Origin: Ichthyophis bannanicus
Taxonomy: Eukaryota > Chordata > Amphibia > Gymnophiona > Ichthyophiidae
NCBI GenBank assembly: GCA_033557465.1
Contig: CM066036.1
Location: 586,045,574 to 586,109,573, forward strand
Direction of reading: 5' to 3'
DNA: 64,000 nt
The notes below the pieces were generated by a model that ran no database searches, was not told where the DNA came from, and saw only the letters and a program-made list of their open reading frames with translations. Made by a program: the position numbers and the translations under genes. Positions 36,726 through 48,344 of this stretch are shown piece after piece; positions within the stretch are counted from its first letter, which is position 1; every line of letters begins with the position of its first letter.

Positions 36726-39719
36726 CAGTAGTTCATCTCAATGTGCGGCCAGCAATGATGTTCGGGATGGCATAAGGGGGGGTGGGAGGGGCTGGGGGCC
36801 GTTTCTATCTGGACAGTCTACATACACATTAGGTTGCGTAACACACATACTGAGCTGATGGAGTTTGCCATGGGACAGACAAGCACGTTGATTTTAAGTA
36901 GGTGTTCTGACATACAGACATTCTGGCTGACGTGTGCCACATTATTTGCCAATTCTCCTTATGGTACAGACCTACTATTTCCCTTTACACAGTCTGCCTA
37001 ATCAATATGACTTGCTGGGACATTACTCTCTAATATCAGCAGTGGTTTGTGTGTCCTTGGGTTATGATTTTTCTTCTGACAGCAAACACACTGTGACATT
37101 GCAATAATCTTGGATGGCACATCTGATCCTCTATGAGCCACTCCAGAGAGTGCATTATGAGTTGCAGTCTCCGCCACAGCACCTTCTCATGTTCCAGTTC
37201 TGCCACCGTATAGGGTGCGTTTGATGAAGGTTCAGGCTACAGCACTGAGGGTGTTGTTGGCAGTAGCAAATGACGTAATATATGACACAAGCCTCAGATA
37301 CACATGTCACATTACTCAACTGTGGGATCAGATGCATGACTTTTGCCTCAAGACACTGTGAGATCACAGGTGACCCACCTCTCCATAGCTCTGCGGTTGT
37401 GGAGCAGTCCTCCTTGAACCCCTTGGTCTGTCTGGTAATCTGGATAGGCCTAATGACTACACATGAGATCGCTATGCATCAGAGCTATCCTGCAACCTGA
37501 GTGTTTTGTGGCTCGATAGGTCTGGCTCTGAGGACACCTGCCTTACACCTCTGTCATTTAGGCGTGTGAGTGTGCAAAGCACAGATGACATAGACATGGA
37601 AGGCATAGATAGACTGTGTCACATACTTTGTAATTTCTCACCACCACCATGCAGTTGTATACTGACAAACTATGTTGTTGGTGGTGACAGGCAAAGATGC
37701 ATGCTACACATTCTATCTGACCTTTTTGATGTCTTACACATCAGCACCTTGGCCACTTACAATGGTTGATGACAGAGGTGTTGTCCAGGAGTGTTGACAA
37801 GCAGTCCTGGGGGCCACACACCACTCAGCTTGACAAAAGATCGCGATTACTTATATATATCTTGCATCTTAATTTGTGCGTTCATAAACACCCATCTTGC
37901 CTAGGCTTTCAGGGAGGACTGGGTCAGAACCACTGCCATAGCTGCTAATACACCCCTGGCTGCCTGCAGGTGGACTACAGGCCAACACATGACCTGTTGG
38001 CTTTCTTTACCAGGATGGGGTTAACCACACATACCCATGATGCACTGCACATGTAAATCATCCGTCTACAAATAACAGCAAGATGATTTATGCAGCCAGA
38101 TACCCACCTCAACCTGTATATAATTACTGAACGTGTAGGTTGATGACACAGAGTTGCTATTGACTGTTACATTGTGTGGGTCACGTGCTCACCCTGAGAT
38201 TGAGAGTGGACACACAGCACCATGTCCACAGCACCTAGCTTAGGTGGGATAGGCTATGGTGTAGGTCCACATCAGTGACACTGTGTGATGGGTAGTTGTT
38301 GTAGATGCACTGCCAAATACACTTGTGGCCATCTGCTATTTCTCTGTGACGTTTACACCTTCAGCAATTTGCAGCACCCACATTGGTCTTATGCTGTGTG
38401 GTGCCAATGCCCACATATGTTATGTAATTGGGGGGAGGGGGTGGATGGTGGGTTGGACAGATAGACGGCTTCAGTAACAACCCATACATTAACCACTGTA
38501 ACGCATAATCACCCAACAACACATCCACAATACTGCAATGGCGCTGCTGGTGGGAAATGATAAACTGGGTCCAGCTGAGAGAAGATAAACATAAAACCAA
38601 ACATAAACGTGGTGCATGGATTTCTATGCACATCCATAAGGTGACAGCAGACAAATGGCAGGCCTAAAAATGATCAGCAGCACACCACCACTATCTGACA
38701 TTGTCCTCCAGCAAATAGTGGAACACTGCAGCCGATGCACCCCTGACGGTGTGGCAACCTTACACATACTAGATGCATTCGGTCTGCTAGCTAGCCCATA
38801 GTGCATACTACTGGAGGAAATGTGCGCACCCAAAACTGGGATGTCTGCACAATCACCAAGCAGTTTAGCAAGTGATTCGGCACCAAAAGGAAACCCATAC
38901 ATATCACTTACAAGAGATGCTGTTGGCACTATGGCTGCCCTAGCCACGCCATGGTAACTGCTTAGTCAGGGTGAGAGTGACCTTCCAGGAGGACATGCAG
39001 GGGCTACCTTGTCCATGCTGCTGATGACCACACACTACGATGTCTGCTACATTGCCCTATGTTCTGCGCTCATGCATCCAGCCCAGGCCAGCCTGTCGGG
39101 GGTATACCCACAATACCTAGCTCCTCATTATGCACATTGGCAAGCTAATACTGGACACAGTACAAACATTGTGGGCTGAGTAAGGTCTTGCAGACATCAC
39201 ACACTGGATGTACAGACACACAATCCCACAGCTAGGCCATCACTGTGCTACTATAGATAGCTTTTGCAGTCTAGGCCAACTCAGCAGTCCTGGACACAGT
39301 GCAGGCATAGCTATGGTATGCAATACTGTTGCTGTCACACCCCAATGTGGGACACATTGTCGAACACCAGACGTGAGACACACTCCACAAACATCAAACA
39401 TATTGGTGTCATAACACTCAATCACCATATTGTGCTTTACCTAGAAATTGATATCTGCTACTAATCTGTTCAACATGTTGCTATATGTGTATTGAATTAC
39501 CAGGTTTATGGTGACAGCGCTAAGGTGCACACTTACTACTTGTGTGAGATGTACGCAAGGCCCAATATCATGTATATCCAATAGGCTTTGGATCATGGAG
39601 CCTGTGGGTCTATTCATTTATTCTCCTGATGGCCAGTACTGTCCGGCAGAGGTACCCAAATACAGTCCTGTTGAGTCAGACACTGTTAATTTTTCCCAAG
39701 TGTGCCTACGGAATATGCA
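36726..39719. other. No recognised gene or element
   Basis: Everything up to 37679 is shared with 23950-24876. Read on both strands, no transposase, splice-consistent exon or known repeat was identified. A G run with GGGGGGTGGGAGGGG lies at about 36776-36791. Because it flanks the Myb-2 promoter on the side away from the gene, it was checked for a Harbinger nuclease and none was found. Confidence 0.45.
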
Positions 39720-41575
39720 TGAGATATATCTGCATACCATGGACCAACACATTACATTGCACAACACCATCTTTATTTGACACATCATAAGATGTGCATG
39801 ATTTGAGGCACTTCAGGAGTGCATTTGAGTGAAACTGCTCTATGTGATGCACATGTTTCTCATATATGTACACTTTGTCAGAAAAAATACATGTATTGGC
39901 CATCTTTGCATTACCTGCACTACAGATTATTTTCTGTTTCTTAAAATTGTGCGATGTCACATTCGTGGGGGCTTTTTGGCCAGGGACGACACACAGGATT
40001 TGAACTTGTGACCTTCACCTCCTGAGGGCAATGGCTGTGTGCTTTGCACCACCGTCTTGCAACAGAGACAGTGCATTCCCAGGGATATGCATGGGTGTTT
40101 GTCACACTGACCCTGTCTGTTGCACTCCACACCACCCACTTAAAAAGGAGTATGCCATGGTGTGCTGTGGACAGCTGCCACCAATTGCTCTGCCGTCAAC
40201 ATGCTCACATGGCCTTATATTGGAGACTGCATAAAACTTAACTAACAATTGACACTCCAGGACTGCATTTGGTTGACTCTGCTGTAGGTGATGCACATGC
40301 TTATGTGGTGGCTACTGTTGAAGGAAAACTACACATATGGGATACGATCTTAGGTTCTCATCAGCAAATAGCCACTCTTTCCTGGCTTGTTTTAGAAGGG
40401 TACAATTATGTGACCTAGTTGGCCAGGAGCCACATACAGGATTTGAACCTGTGACCTTCTGTTATTGCACACACTGTCTGTATCCACTGCACCAACGTTT
40501 TGCAACATATATGCTGCATTCCCAGGGGAGTCCATGACTGTACATCCAACAGAGCATGTCTGTTGTGGTGGACGGTGCCAGACTGCACACGCCTACTGTA
40601 CTGTCTGCTGTGTCTTTCAGCCAATGCCCCCTCCACCACCTGTACCCCTCAGCCAACATGCAGACATGTCCTTATCTGGAAAACCCATTTCACAGAGTTC
40701 CCCAAATCCAGTCTTGGTGTTCCACACACTGTTCTGGTTTTCATGCTATCCCTCATACATATGCATGAGCTACATCTGCATACCATGGGGGTGGTGCATA
40801 GCTATGCAGCACAGGCATCTTTGTTCGAGGCAGCATGGAACCTGAATGGTGTGGGGCCCTCCAGGACTGCATTTGGGAGACTCTGCTCCAGATAATGCGC
40901 CTGTTTATGGTGTCTGTGAGTGCTGTGGTAAAATATAGGTGTATTAATCATGCATATGTTCCTAGCTATACAGTTTTGTCCTTACTATCACGGTTTAGTT
41001 GTAGGAAAAATATGTGGACTGGATTGGCAGTAGCCCCAGCTGGGCTTTGAACCTGTGACCATCTGTTCCTGCACACACTGTCTGTGTGCACTGCACCACC
41101 GTGTTGCCACAGATATGTTATGTTCCCTGGGGAGTACATGACTGTACATCCGACAGAGCCTGTCTGTTGCGGTGGACGGTGCCAGCCTGCACAGGCCTAG
41201 GCCACTGTCTGCTGTGGTTTGCAGCCACTGCCCCCTCCGCTACCTGTACCCTTCCGCAAACATGCAGACATGTTCCTATCTGGGAAAAACATATGACCTG
41301 AGTGAGTTGTAGCACACCAGGACTGACTTTGGGGGACTTGGCTGTAGGCAATGCCCATTGTTATGGTTTGTGTGCGGTGTAGGGTAAAATATTGGTGTTG
41401 GGACCATGCTTATGTTCTCTGCAATAAAAGAGTGTCTGTATTCTCACTGTTTAGTGGTGGGTAACATGATGGGGACTGGGTTGGCAGGAGCCCCAGCTGG
41501 GTTTTGAACCTGTGGTTCTCTGGTCCTACAGGTACTGGCTGTGTCTGCTGCACCACACTGTGGCCACAGAAACAG
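39720..41575 (-). repeat. Tandem array of tRNA-like modules (two ~1.05-kb dimers)
   Basis: Four tRNA-like modules on the minus strand lie near 39975-40070, 40421-40505, 41020-41110 and 41480-41570. Each has a B box of GGTTCAAATCC type and an upstream GGTGCAGTGG-like A box. In the second, the T arm ACAGG-TTCAAAT-CCTGT is a perfect five-pair stem with a seven-base loop. Between modules a conserved GGACTGCATTTGG-like stretch recurs near 39813, 40257, 40860 and 41318. Spacings of ~440, ~605 and ~455 bp make a 1045-1060 bp dimer repeated twice; the segment with ATCTGCATACCATGG occurs once per dimer. This may be a tRNA-derived SINE family amplified in tandem. A cluster of degenerate tRNA genes is less likely because acceptor stems do not pair convincingly. 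Confidence 0.7.
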
Positions 41576-41720
41576 TGCAGTCTCTGGAGATGTGGTACCT
41601 GGCCGCACGGGTCAGACACCCTGCTCTTCACAATTTTACTGTGGGCTCGTTGACCTTGTATGGGGACAAAGGTGCAAATAAACCTCACAAATGCCCTCCA
41701 AAAAAGGGGAGGGAAACCAT

Positions 41721-41910
41721 AACCAAGCTGCGCAACAGTGATACCAATGGGCAACCTAGAAATCACTCCCAGGAAAGCTCCATTAAAATGCAGTGCTTTT
41801 GAATGGGTCTACGGAGCGTAGACCCTTCCAAAATTCATTTCTTTTTTTTGGAGCTTTCCTGGGAGTGTTTTGTATGGTTGCCCATTAATATCACTGTTGC
41901 TCAGCTGGAT
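41721..41910. mobile_element. Fold-back (MITE-like) element with ~60-bp arms
   Basis: The arm at 41721-41781 is the imperfect reverse complement of 41850-41910; both contain GCAACAGTGATA, ATGGGCAACC and ACTCCCAGGAAAGCTCC. In the loop, 41805-41825 is a smaller perfect palindrome (GGGTCTAC, five bases, GTAGACCC). No transposase is present. Target-site duplication was not identified. Confidence 0.7.
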
Positions 41911-42063
41911 TATAATTTTCTTTGAATTTATTGTGGTCATTTTCATATCATGTTTGCTATTTTGTTCTGTGCACATTTATCACACTGCTCACGTCTTTTA
42001 GGTTTCCCCGATTTTGCTGTACATTGCAGACGGAAATGGTTTCTCTTCCCTTTAAATGCGCTA

Positions 42064-42088
42064 TACCGCGAGTGTTTCACTCGCGGTA
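42064..42088. repeat. Perfect 11-bp hairpin followed by a T run
   Basis: TACCGCGAGTG, loop TTT, CACTCGCGGTA, then six T. It has the shape of an intrinsic terminator but lies in vertebrate repeat DNA, so no termination role is claimed. It marks the start of a CpG-rich stretch. Confidence 0.7.
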
Positions 42089-42380
42089 TTTTTTCCTTGT
42101 AAATTCGGGCACGCTCCTGTGCGGGGAGTCTCTCCCCTCCCACATTCCACCCATTGACCCCGTCTCTCCGCCCCTCGGGGGCCTTCCTCCGCCCTCATTT
42201 CGCCTTTCCACGCCTCTATCGCACATGAGCGCCCCGCAAACGTGCGCGTTTTCGGCGCACGTGTGCGGGGCCCGTTAATGTGACCCGCACGTGTACGGGG
42301 CGTTTAAGAGCACTTAAATGCATCATTTTAGGGCGCTCAGGTGCGCCCCGCACAGGTGCGCCGTTTAGTAAACATGCCCC
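42089..42380. repeat. CpG-rich stretch with nested GCACGTG-type palindromes
   Basis: Contains CGCACGTGTGCGGGG, CCCGCACGTGTACGGGG and GGTGCGCCCCGCACAGGTGCGCC, which can pair with each other. It looks like the end of an interspersed repeat. No gene recognised. Confidence 0.45.
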
Positions 42381-43736
42381 AATGTCTCAGACATGGAAAT
42401 AAGCTGTGCAATCTGTGCTAAAGAAGTATAAAGGAACCAAATAGGGTTTGAAAGCAGAAAGAAACCCAGCTGGTCTTGATTACTGAATGCATCTGTGTTA
42501 CCTCGTGATAAGTAAAAGAACTGAAGGAAGTGTTGTCTGGAAGTAACCCAGAAGTTCTTTTGCAAGGACATTTTAAAGCCCATTACTTTTTAGCTGTGCT
42601 TTTAAAAGTAGCTGACCTGTTTAAAGCTGCTTGGGAAGAAGCTGTGCTGAAAGTTTGTATTATAATTGGAAAAGAATTCTATTGCTTGTGAAAGTATCTA
42701 GGTGGGCCAGGAAGTCTTGCTACACCTACTGTGAAGTAACAGAGGGTGGCATAGCGCCTCCTGGAGACCAGGAAACAGAATACTGCTGTATATAGAGTTT
42801 TACCAGAAAGCAAGTTTAAAAGCTGTATCAAGCCAAGGACTGTATATTAGGCTTGTGTGCTGTTATTTGGAGAAGTATCCTGATTTTGTTTTGGTCAACT
42901 TCAATCAATTCATGTCAAAGAATTGAACCGGTTAGGAAATCCTTGTTTCTAAAAGTAAAGAAATATTTCCTGCGTCCTTTACACTTGGCTCTAATCCTTT
43001 CGGGGACACAACTACATGCTATCAGGCTAATTTCAACAAAGGACAATCGGCACCTCCCCTGTAGCCCTAGGCAACCGCCTGGCCACACGGGGGCGCGCCG
43101 ACAATGTATAGTAAATAAGTTTTGTTTTCTAGGTCATGGATCTGAACTTATTTTGGTTATGAGAATTTATCTACTGATTCCATTCTATGTGTAATAATGC
43201 AAATGCTGAAAAGTATTATTAGAAACAGTACACCTTGGTGCTTTTTATATCTTCGGATACTCTGGGAAGAAAAATGATTGATGATATTCTGCAAATTGTA
43301 TTTTTAGTTATAATTGATGTGAATGAATGGGAAGATCTTCCATGCTTTGATGTATTTAGATATTTGATAAATTGTGTGGATTTGTGTGATGTGACAAAGG
43401 TTAAGAAAAATTAAGTGTTTAAAGAAAGGATAGAAGTTAGTTACTTAACTGAAAAAAAATTAAATTGCTTGTCAAGTTAAGTCAAGCAAGTTTGTTTAAT
43501 TAAAGGGAAAAAGTAAATGATACAACTACATTCAAACAAGTGAATTAAGTAATTAAAACAAAATGGTAAATATATGTATAATGTTTTATTTTTCCTTTGT
43601 GACAATAGACTAGTTGAAAATTACAACTATGATAGTGTATGAGTAACAATGTCTGCAGAAAAAAATGCTGATATTTCTCCTAGTCTCTTTTAAACTAATC
43701 TGCAAGAGTCGATTGGAGGAGTGATCTTAAATTCTC
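42381..43736. other. AT-richer DNA, no recognised gene
   Basis: No reading frame with a recognisable domain. The stretch 42.4-43.1 kb reads like transcribed repeat DNA (possibly LTR-derived). After 43.15 kb composition becomes clearly AT-rich. Confidence 0.4.
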
Positions 43737-43840
43737 ATTTTATTTATTTATTTATTTTATTTTTATTTAACTATTTCTTTTATACCGCCCCTTCCAGAGA
43801 TCAAGGGCGGTTTACATATAACAAGTTAACAGTCTTGTAC
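43737..43840 (-). mobile_element. L2-type LINE 3' end fragment
   Basis: On the minus strand it reads AACCGCCC...GGGGCGGTATAAAAG...followed by (AAATA/AAATAAAT)n. This pairing ACCGC...GCGGT just before an AAATAAA tail is the same as at the 3' ends of the L2 copies ending at 46675 and 62400. Only the 3' end is present. Confidence 0.65.
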
Positions 43841-44714
43841 ACATTTGTATACATTCTTTACATAGAACAATAGAAACTAGCTATTTACATTGAACAATAA
43901 AATTTAACTTAGTGGGTATTAAAGCAGAACAAAACAAAACATGTCGTGTATGTTTTAGTTATTATGGAAGGACCTCTGCAGAACTGATGTTATTATTGGA
44001 AGTGTGCTAGTGGAATAGTTTTAAATTAGTATCACTGAATTAGATTCAATATGCTTACCTCTTCTATTGCTACTGTTTGTGTTCTCGCTCAGAGATTTCC
44101 CCCTGGACTTAAGCCACTGGGCTATTTTTCGGACTTTTGTTACCCTGTTGTAGCAGGAATGCCTCCATGCTTTCAGTCTCTGGCAGCAGTAGTCTTTGCA
44201 ATCCAAATTACTGATTTTCTAGTACTACAACATGTCTCTCATTCAGTTTTCGCGTCTTCTACACTTGGAATAAAAAAAACCCCAGCTTTCTTCCAGCTCT
44301 AGATTGTTACTGTTTGACCTCACTATGTACTGATGGTTCTGCTTTGCGCAATGAATAAGGAAAATTGTTGCAATTGTAAGAGATGATTCTGTGACAGAGT
44401 CGGCTGCTTTGCTATTTGCTAGTGCTCAACTAGCTGGAGTGTTCGCTCTTTCTAGAGCTCTTGAGTAATCTGCTCACTTGATCATCAATACTGACTTTGT
44501 CTCACGCGTCTTGCATGAGGAGCTGTATGTGCTGATACTTTACTACTATGCTGTTTTGTTCTGAAAACAGTGTAACAAAGATAGAACTGTTAAGCCATTA
44601 AGAAGTGGTAGTTGACTTTCTAATTGTTTCAAATTTGGTGTTAAAAAAGTTTTATAGTTTATGAATGTATGCACCCTTATGTAAATGTTCCTTCCTTTGC
44701 GAGCGTAGATGTCT
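43841..44714. other. No recognised gene
   Basis: AT-rich DNA with no domain-bearing reading frame or identified repeat. Confidence 0.4.
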
Positions 44715-44815
44715 ATGCGAATTAGAATGGAATAGAGAAGTAGTCTAATGACTAGAATACTAGCACTCCTTGTGACCTTGGACAAGTCACTTAACCCCTC
44801 ATTGCCTTACAAAGA
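44715..44815 (+). mobile_element. MIR/CORE-type SINE fragment
   Basis: A degenerate tRNA-like head (agtagtctaatgactagaat) is followed by GTGACCTTGGACAAGTCACTTAACCCCTCATTGCC, broken here into its diagnostic parts TGACCTTGGACAAGTCAC and TTAACC. That stretch is characteristic of MIR-like SINEs of vertebrates. Old and partial. Confidence 0.75.
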
Positions 44816-45089
44816 AAAATTCCAAGTTATCAATGTTCTTGTTTAATGTGCTGTACCAAGTTTTAGTTGCAATGTGAACTGCTGTGACTAGTGGGGAAAT
44901 AGTATTGTGATAAGGAAGCTTATCAGAGCCCTGAGAGTACTGCCAATAGAAAGGAATTTACATTAATCAAGGGACCTGTTCTGGCAGGTCAGAGAAATAG
45001 AGCAGCCTGTTTCCCTAAAAGACAGCTTATTCCCAGCTGCACTAACTTGCAGAAAGCCCTAGTGGAGCTAAAGAGGAGAAACATAAGCA
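44816..45089. other. No recognised gene
   Basis: Short unassigned stretch, possibly the 5' part of the LTR-like element that follows. Confidence 0.35.
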
Positions 45090-45222
45090 TAGTCTTAAAA
45101 ACCCTTACGTCATGCCTAATCAATCAGTGGCCAGAGGAGAGTTTAAGCACCAACACCTGAGCACTGCAAGGGAGGAGTTGGAAACTAAGGACTTTAAAGG
45201 CAGAACTGAATATTCAGAAGGC

Positions 45223-45294
45223 AGACCAGGGGAAGGACCGGCTCGGAGACCAGGAGAAGGACCGGCTCAGAGACCAGGGGAAGGACCAGCTCAG
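45223..45294 (+). repeat. 24-bp tandem repeat, three units
   Basis: Three units of agaccaggrgaaggaccrgc plus four bases, giving an eight-residue peptide repeat (R-P-G-E-G-P-A-x) in the short frame at 45112-45378. Confidence 0.9.
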
Positions 45295-45800
45295 ACGACA
45301 ACCACAGCGATGAGAGAGAAGAAGAAGGTCCAGGAGAGAGAAGGCAAGAGGAACTCAGAGAGAGACGTGTTCCTATAGAGATACCTGTGATTCTGGTAGG
45401 AACTCTAAAGCAGCACCCTGTAAGCAGACAGGAGCAGCTAAGGAGAAAAGGAACACAAAGTCTTATGGGAAGAGGTATGGAGCCGATGCCCTGAGGTCCA
45501 GTGATACAGACTGGAGGACAGGCCACAGAAGCACCCATGCTTACTGGCCAGGATACCTAAGGAGACAGCCAAAGGACAGTTGTGACTCAGGTATGAACTT
45601 TGATCCTTTAATTAACCTGGAGCAATGCAAACTGTTGGGAAACAGTGTCTATCCCACTAGAGGCCAGTTATTGAAGCCCTCTATGCCAGATATTGAGATT
45701 GAGCCTATGCAATTGGAGGAACAAGGTACAAGTCCTGAGGGAGATGATTTTTGCATGGACTGTTCTTTGTGTAAGATTGATAGCCTAAATAGCATTTTGA

Positions 45801-46675
45801 TTATGCAAACGCCATATTACACGGCCTTCCTAAAGCCACCATAACCCCGCTGCAACTAGCCATGAACGCAGCAGCTAGAATTCTGCAAGGGGCATCAAGG
45901 AAGGACCATATAACACCAATACTAAAACAATTACACTGGCTTCCAATCCAAACCAGGATAACCTTCAAGGTGCTGACGCTTACATTTAAAGCCATTAACA
46001 ACTGCTCCTCCACATCAATCACAGATCTTATCCAGGTTACACCCCCCAATAGAGCGAGAAGATCAGCTGCTATAAACACATTGATTCTACCAAAGCAGTT
46101 AACAAAATGCTCACAAGCGGCCAGATCCAGAGCTTTTTCGCTGTATGCACCTACCTCCAGGAATGCCCTCCCTCCCACTATCAGAGCTATCAAGGTCATC
46201 TCCCAATTTAGGAAGACACTTAAACATGATCTCTTCCTACAATACTACACTGACCAAGGTCACTCCCCACAGCAAACCACGCCCAGCGACCCACATCAAC
46301 AACCCATCAGTTGCAACCAAGTAAGACAGAAACCGAGCATGTCGGACACCGAACCTCCCGACAAATAGTAACCCTTCTCACACTAATATCAGCCAACATG
46401 CAGCTTAGCCGATAGGCACTGTGAGTCCTTTCCAAATGTATGCTGTAATTTACCTATATATAGTTGTATATAATGACCCTGTTATTATTACCTGTACATA
46501 TACCCTTGTTATATTGTAAATCATGTTATCTGTACATATACCCACGTTATATTGTATATCCAGGGCAGATCCTCTGTGCTGGACAGTTGTGTTTTGATGT
46601 AAACCGCACTGATGCAAAAGAGCGCGGTATATAAGAAAGTTAAATAAATAAATAAAGAAAGAAAGAAAGAAAGAA
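45801..46675 (+). mobile_element. L2-clade LINE, 3' end of ORF2 and tail
   Basis: The frame 45862-46368 encodes the C-terminal end of an L2-type reverse transcriptase protein: NAAARILQGASRKDHITPIL, LHWLPIQTRITFKVLTLTFK, and FRKTLKHDLFLQYY near its end. These match the same region of the copy at 61640-62040. The 3' end has AACCGCACTG...GCGGTATATAAG and an AAATAAATAAA tail running into GAAA repeats. It is 5'-truncated and inserted in element B. No RT catalytic part is present. Confidence 0.85.
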
Positions 46676-47165
46676 ATCCTCAAAGTAGGATTAAAACCAT
46701 CAAAAGGAAATGTTCTAATTACTGGCTCCCCAGAAAGTTTTATATGGAAAGAAAGAGGTTTTTGGGGAATGGAAATGAAAACACGTGTGCAGAGGAGGAA
46801 ACCAGCTATTGATTAAAGCTTGTTATCCACCTGTTGAGAGAGTAGAGCACTGCTCAAAGCCGTGCACATGTTGTATAAAGAACTGCTTTGAATGTGGAAG
46901 AAGAACGCTGTTTGTAAAGAAGTTTTTCCTTTTGGGTTTATTCTCCAGCACTGCTGAGCAGTTGTCAGCAGTGACTGAAGGGAAGTGTTTTTTTCTGTTG
47001 CTTGAAAAGACTCTGCAAACTATTTGCTTGGAACTTTCAGTTGTGTTCTTTGCTTTGATTACAAAACCTGGAAAAGTTATCCTAAAGGTGTTACCAAGTA
47101 TAATCTGTGTGTGGAATAATTTACCCCATAAATAAACTCTATTTTGCCTTATACTTGACTCAACT

Positions 47166-48159
47166 ACTACATTTTTATTTACCTCAAAGGCAAACACTAT
47201 ACAACTGGACTACTATTACCACAATCCTTTGCGGCATAGATAGTCTGGATCTTTGCAAAAGGTGGTGTAGTTTTCATAACAAGCACCCCCTTTTACAGTA
47301 TTAAAAAATAATAATATAAAAAGAAAAAAGGGTATATTACTGATAATGTTTAAAGTAATGTGAGTTGAACCATCACCTAAGATAAGACAACCTTCCTAAT
47401 AATTGTTGACAAACAATTGAAATGAGTTTAATTTATTTGTCATAAACTGCTAGTTATGTTTTAATGTTTGTTACCCCTTGAATAACCAGATTGACTATAT
47501 CTTGTATATTGATATAGCTGGAGAGTACATCACAAATATAATTATTGATATGAATATGTACAATTGTGTTCCTGACAGGAAAAAGAAATGTGTCTATCAG
47601 GCCACATGCTAACATTTGATTTGGCAAATAAACAGAATAAATTTAGGAATGTAGATGCAAAAATAAAAGTATGTTACAAGCTAGCTATGTAATAATTTAG
47701 TGCTAGCAATAGATGTATTGTAATGAACAGAATTATATTATCTATTGTTAAACAATTCAAGACTGTCATTAGGGATGAAATTGTGCTTGTTTGCAATTGT
47801 ATGGAATCAAGAGAGATGCTGTAGTGGAGAGTTGGGTTTTTACAAATTATATATTGTATGCACTGAATCCTATGGGCCGAAGAAGAAAACTACTGTGAAT
47901 GATAATGCTACTGAATAGGGAGACTCCTGATAAAGATCAGCGATTCCTGCGGAACTACTCATGTATGCGCAGCAGTGAAGCCTGGGTGGACGGTCACTGA
48001 AAAAGCTTTATCTAAGATGAGCATAGCACAGCCCATGGTGCGAAAAGATGCTGCTGAAGAATCTGGAGTGATGACTGGTGTCATGATATGAGGGACTAAT
48101 CTCTGGATTATTGATAGATCTATGAGAAGCAGTTGGCCACTGCTAGAAGAGGTAGTGCT
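47166..48159. other. AT-rich DNA, no recognised gene
   Basis: No domain-bearing frame or identified repeat. Confidence 0.4.
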
Positions 48160-48310
48160 TACAAGAATATAAGATCATAAGATATGCCATACTGGGTCAG
48201 ACCAAGGTCCATCAAGCCCAGTATCCTGTTTCCAGCAGTGGCCAATCTAGATCATACGTACCTAGCAGTTTCCCCAAAAGAAGGTTCCACAATGCTTGTA
48301 CTGGGTAAAG
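48160..48310 (+). mobile_element. Interspersed repeat fragment (gccatactgggtcagacc type)
   Basis: Contains ATGCCATACTGGGTCAGACC, then AGCCCAGTATCCTG and CAGTGGCCAAT, a wording I recall as recurrent in amphibian and reptile genomes. Family assignment is not certain. Confidence 0.55.
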
Positions 48311-48344
48311 CATTGATATCCTGGGTCCCTTCTTATGTTTATGT

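Larger units (their letters stand above)
25377..37679 (+). repeat. Right copy of the ~12.5-kb direct duplication
   Basis: Begins 21 bp inside element A and ends where the left copy hits the gap. Its first kilobase carries private indels (after 25390, near 25948, 26014 and 26315) that neither the left copy nor the inverted element A at 7845 has, as expected for a contig end. The rest is clean and holds the complete Myb-2 gene and satellite. Confidence 0.85.
45090..47165 (+). mobile_element. Element B: LTR-like element split by an L2 fragment
   Basis: Two segments, about 45090-45800 and 46676-47165, flank an L2 3' end. The left part has two short reading frames: 45112-45378 with a 24-bp x 3 repeat, and 45593-45802 with an acidic C-terminus containing EPMQLEEQGT and MDCSL. 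The right part ends with AATAAA at 47131-47136 followed by a T-rich stretch, as in an LTR R/U5 region. Borders are not defined by inverted ends or target duplication, so limits are approximate. The frame layout (repeat-rich basic part followed by an acidic part with M[DE]CSL) resembles that of element A. Confidence 0.4.

Noticed and set aside
12266..37679. A genuine segmental duplication containing two Myb-2 genes and two satellites
   Set aside because: Borders coincide exactly with both sides of a placeholder gap, the left copy lacks exon 1 in an error-rich stretch, and both share one element A insertion site.
38624..38947. 107-residue minus-strand frame near 38.6 kb as an exon of a further gene
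   Set aside because: No domain recognised, no partner exons, and the opposite strand is equally plausible; left as unassigned.
40421..40505. A functional tRNA gene on the minus strand
   Set aside because: The T arm is perfect, but acceptor and anticodon stems do not pair convincingly and the module recurs in tandem; called tRNA-like repeat instead.
42064..42094. Bacterial Rho-independent terminator, suggesting contamination
   Set aside because: Surroundings are continuous with vertebrate repeats and no bacterial gene is present.
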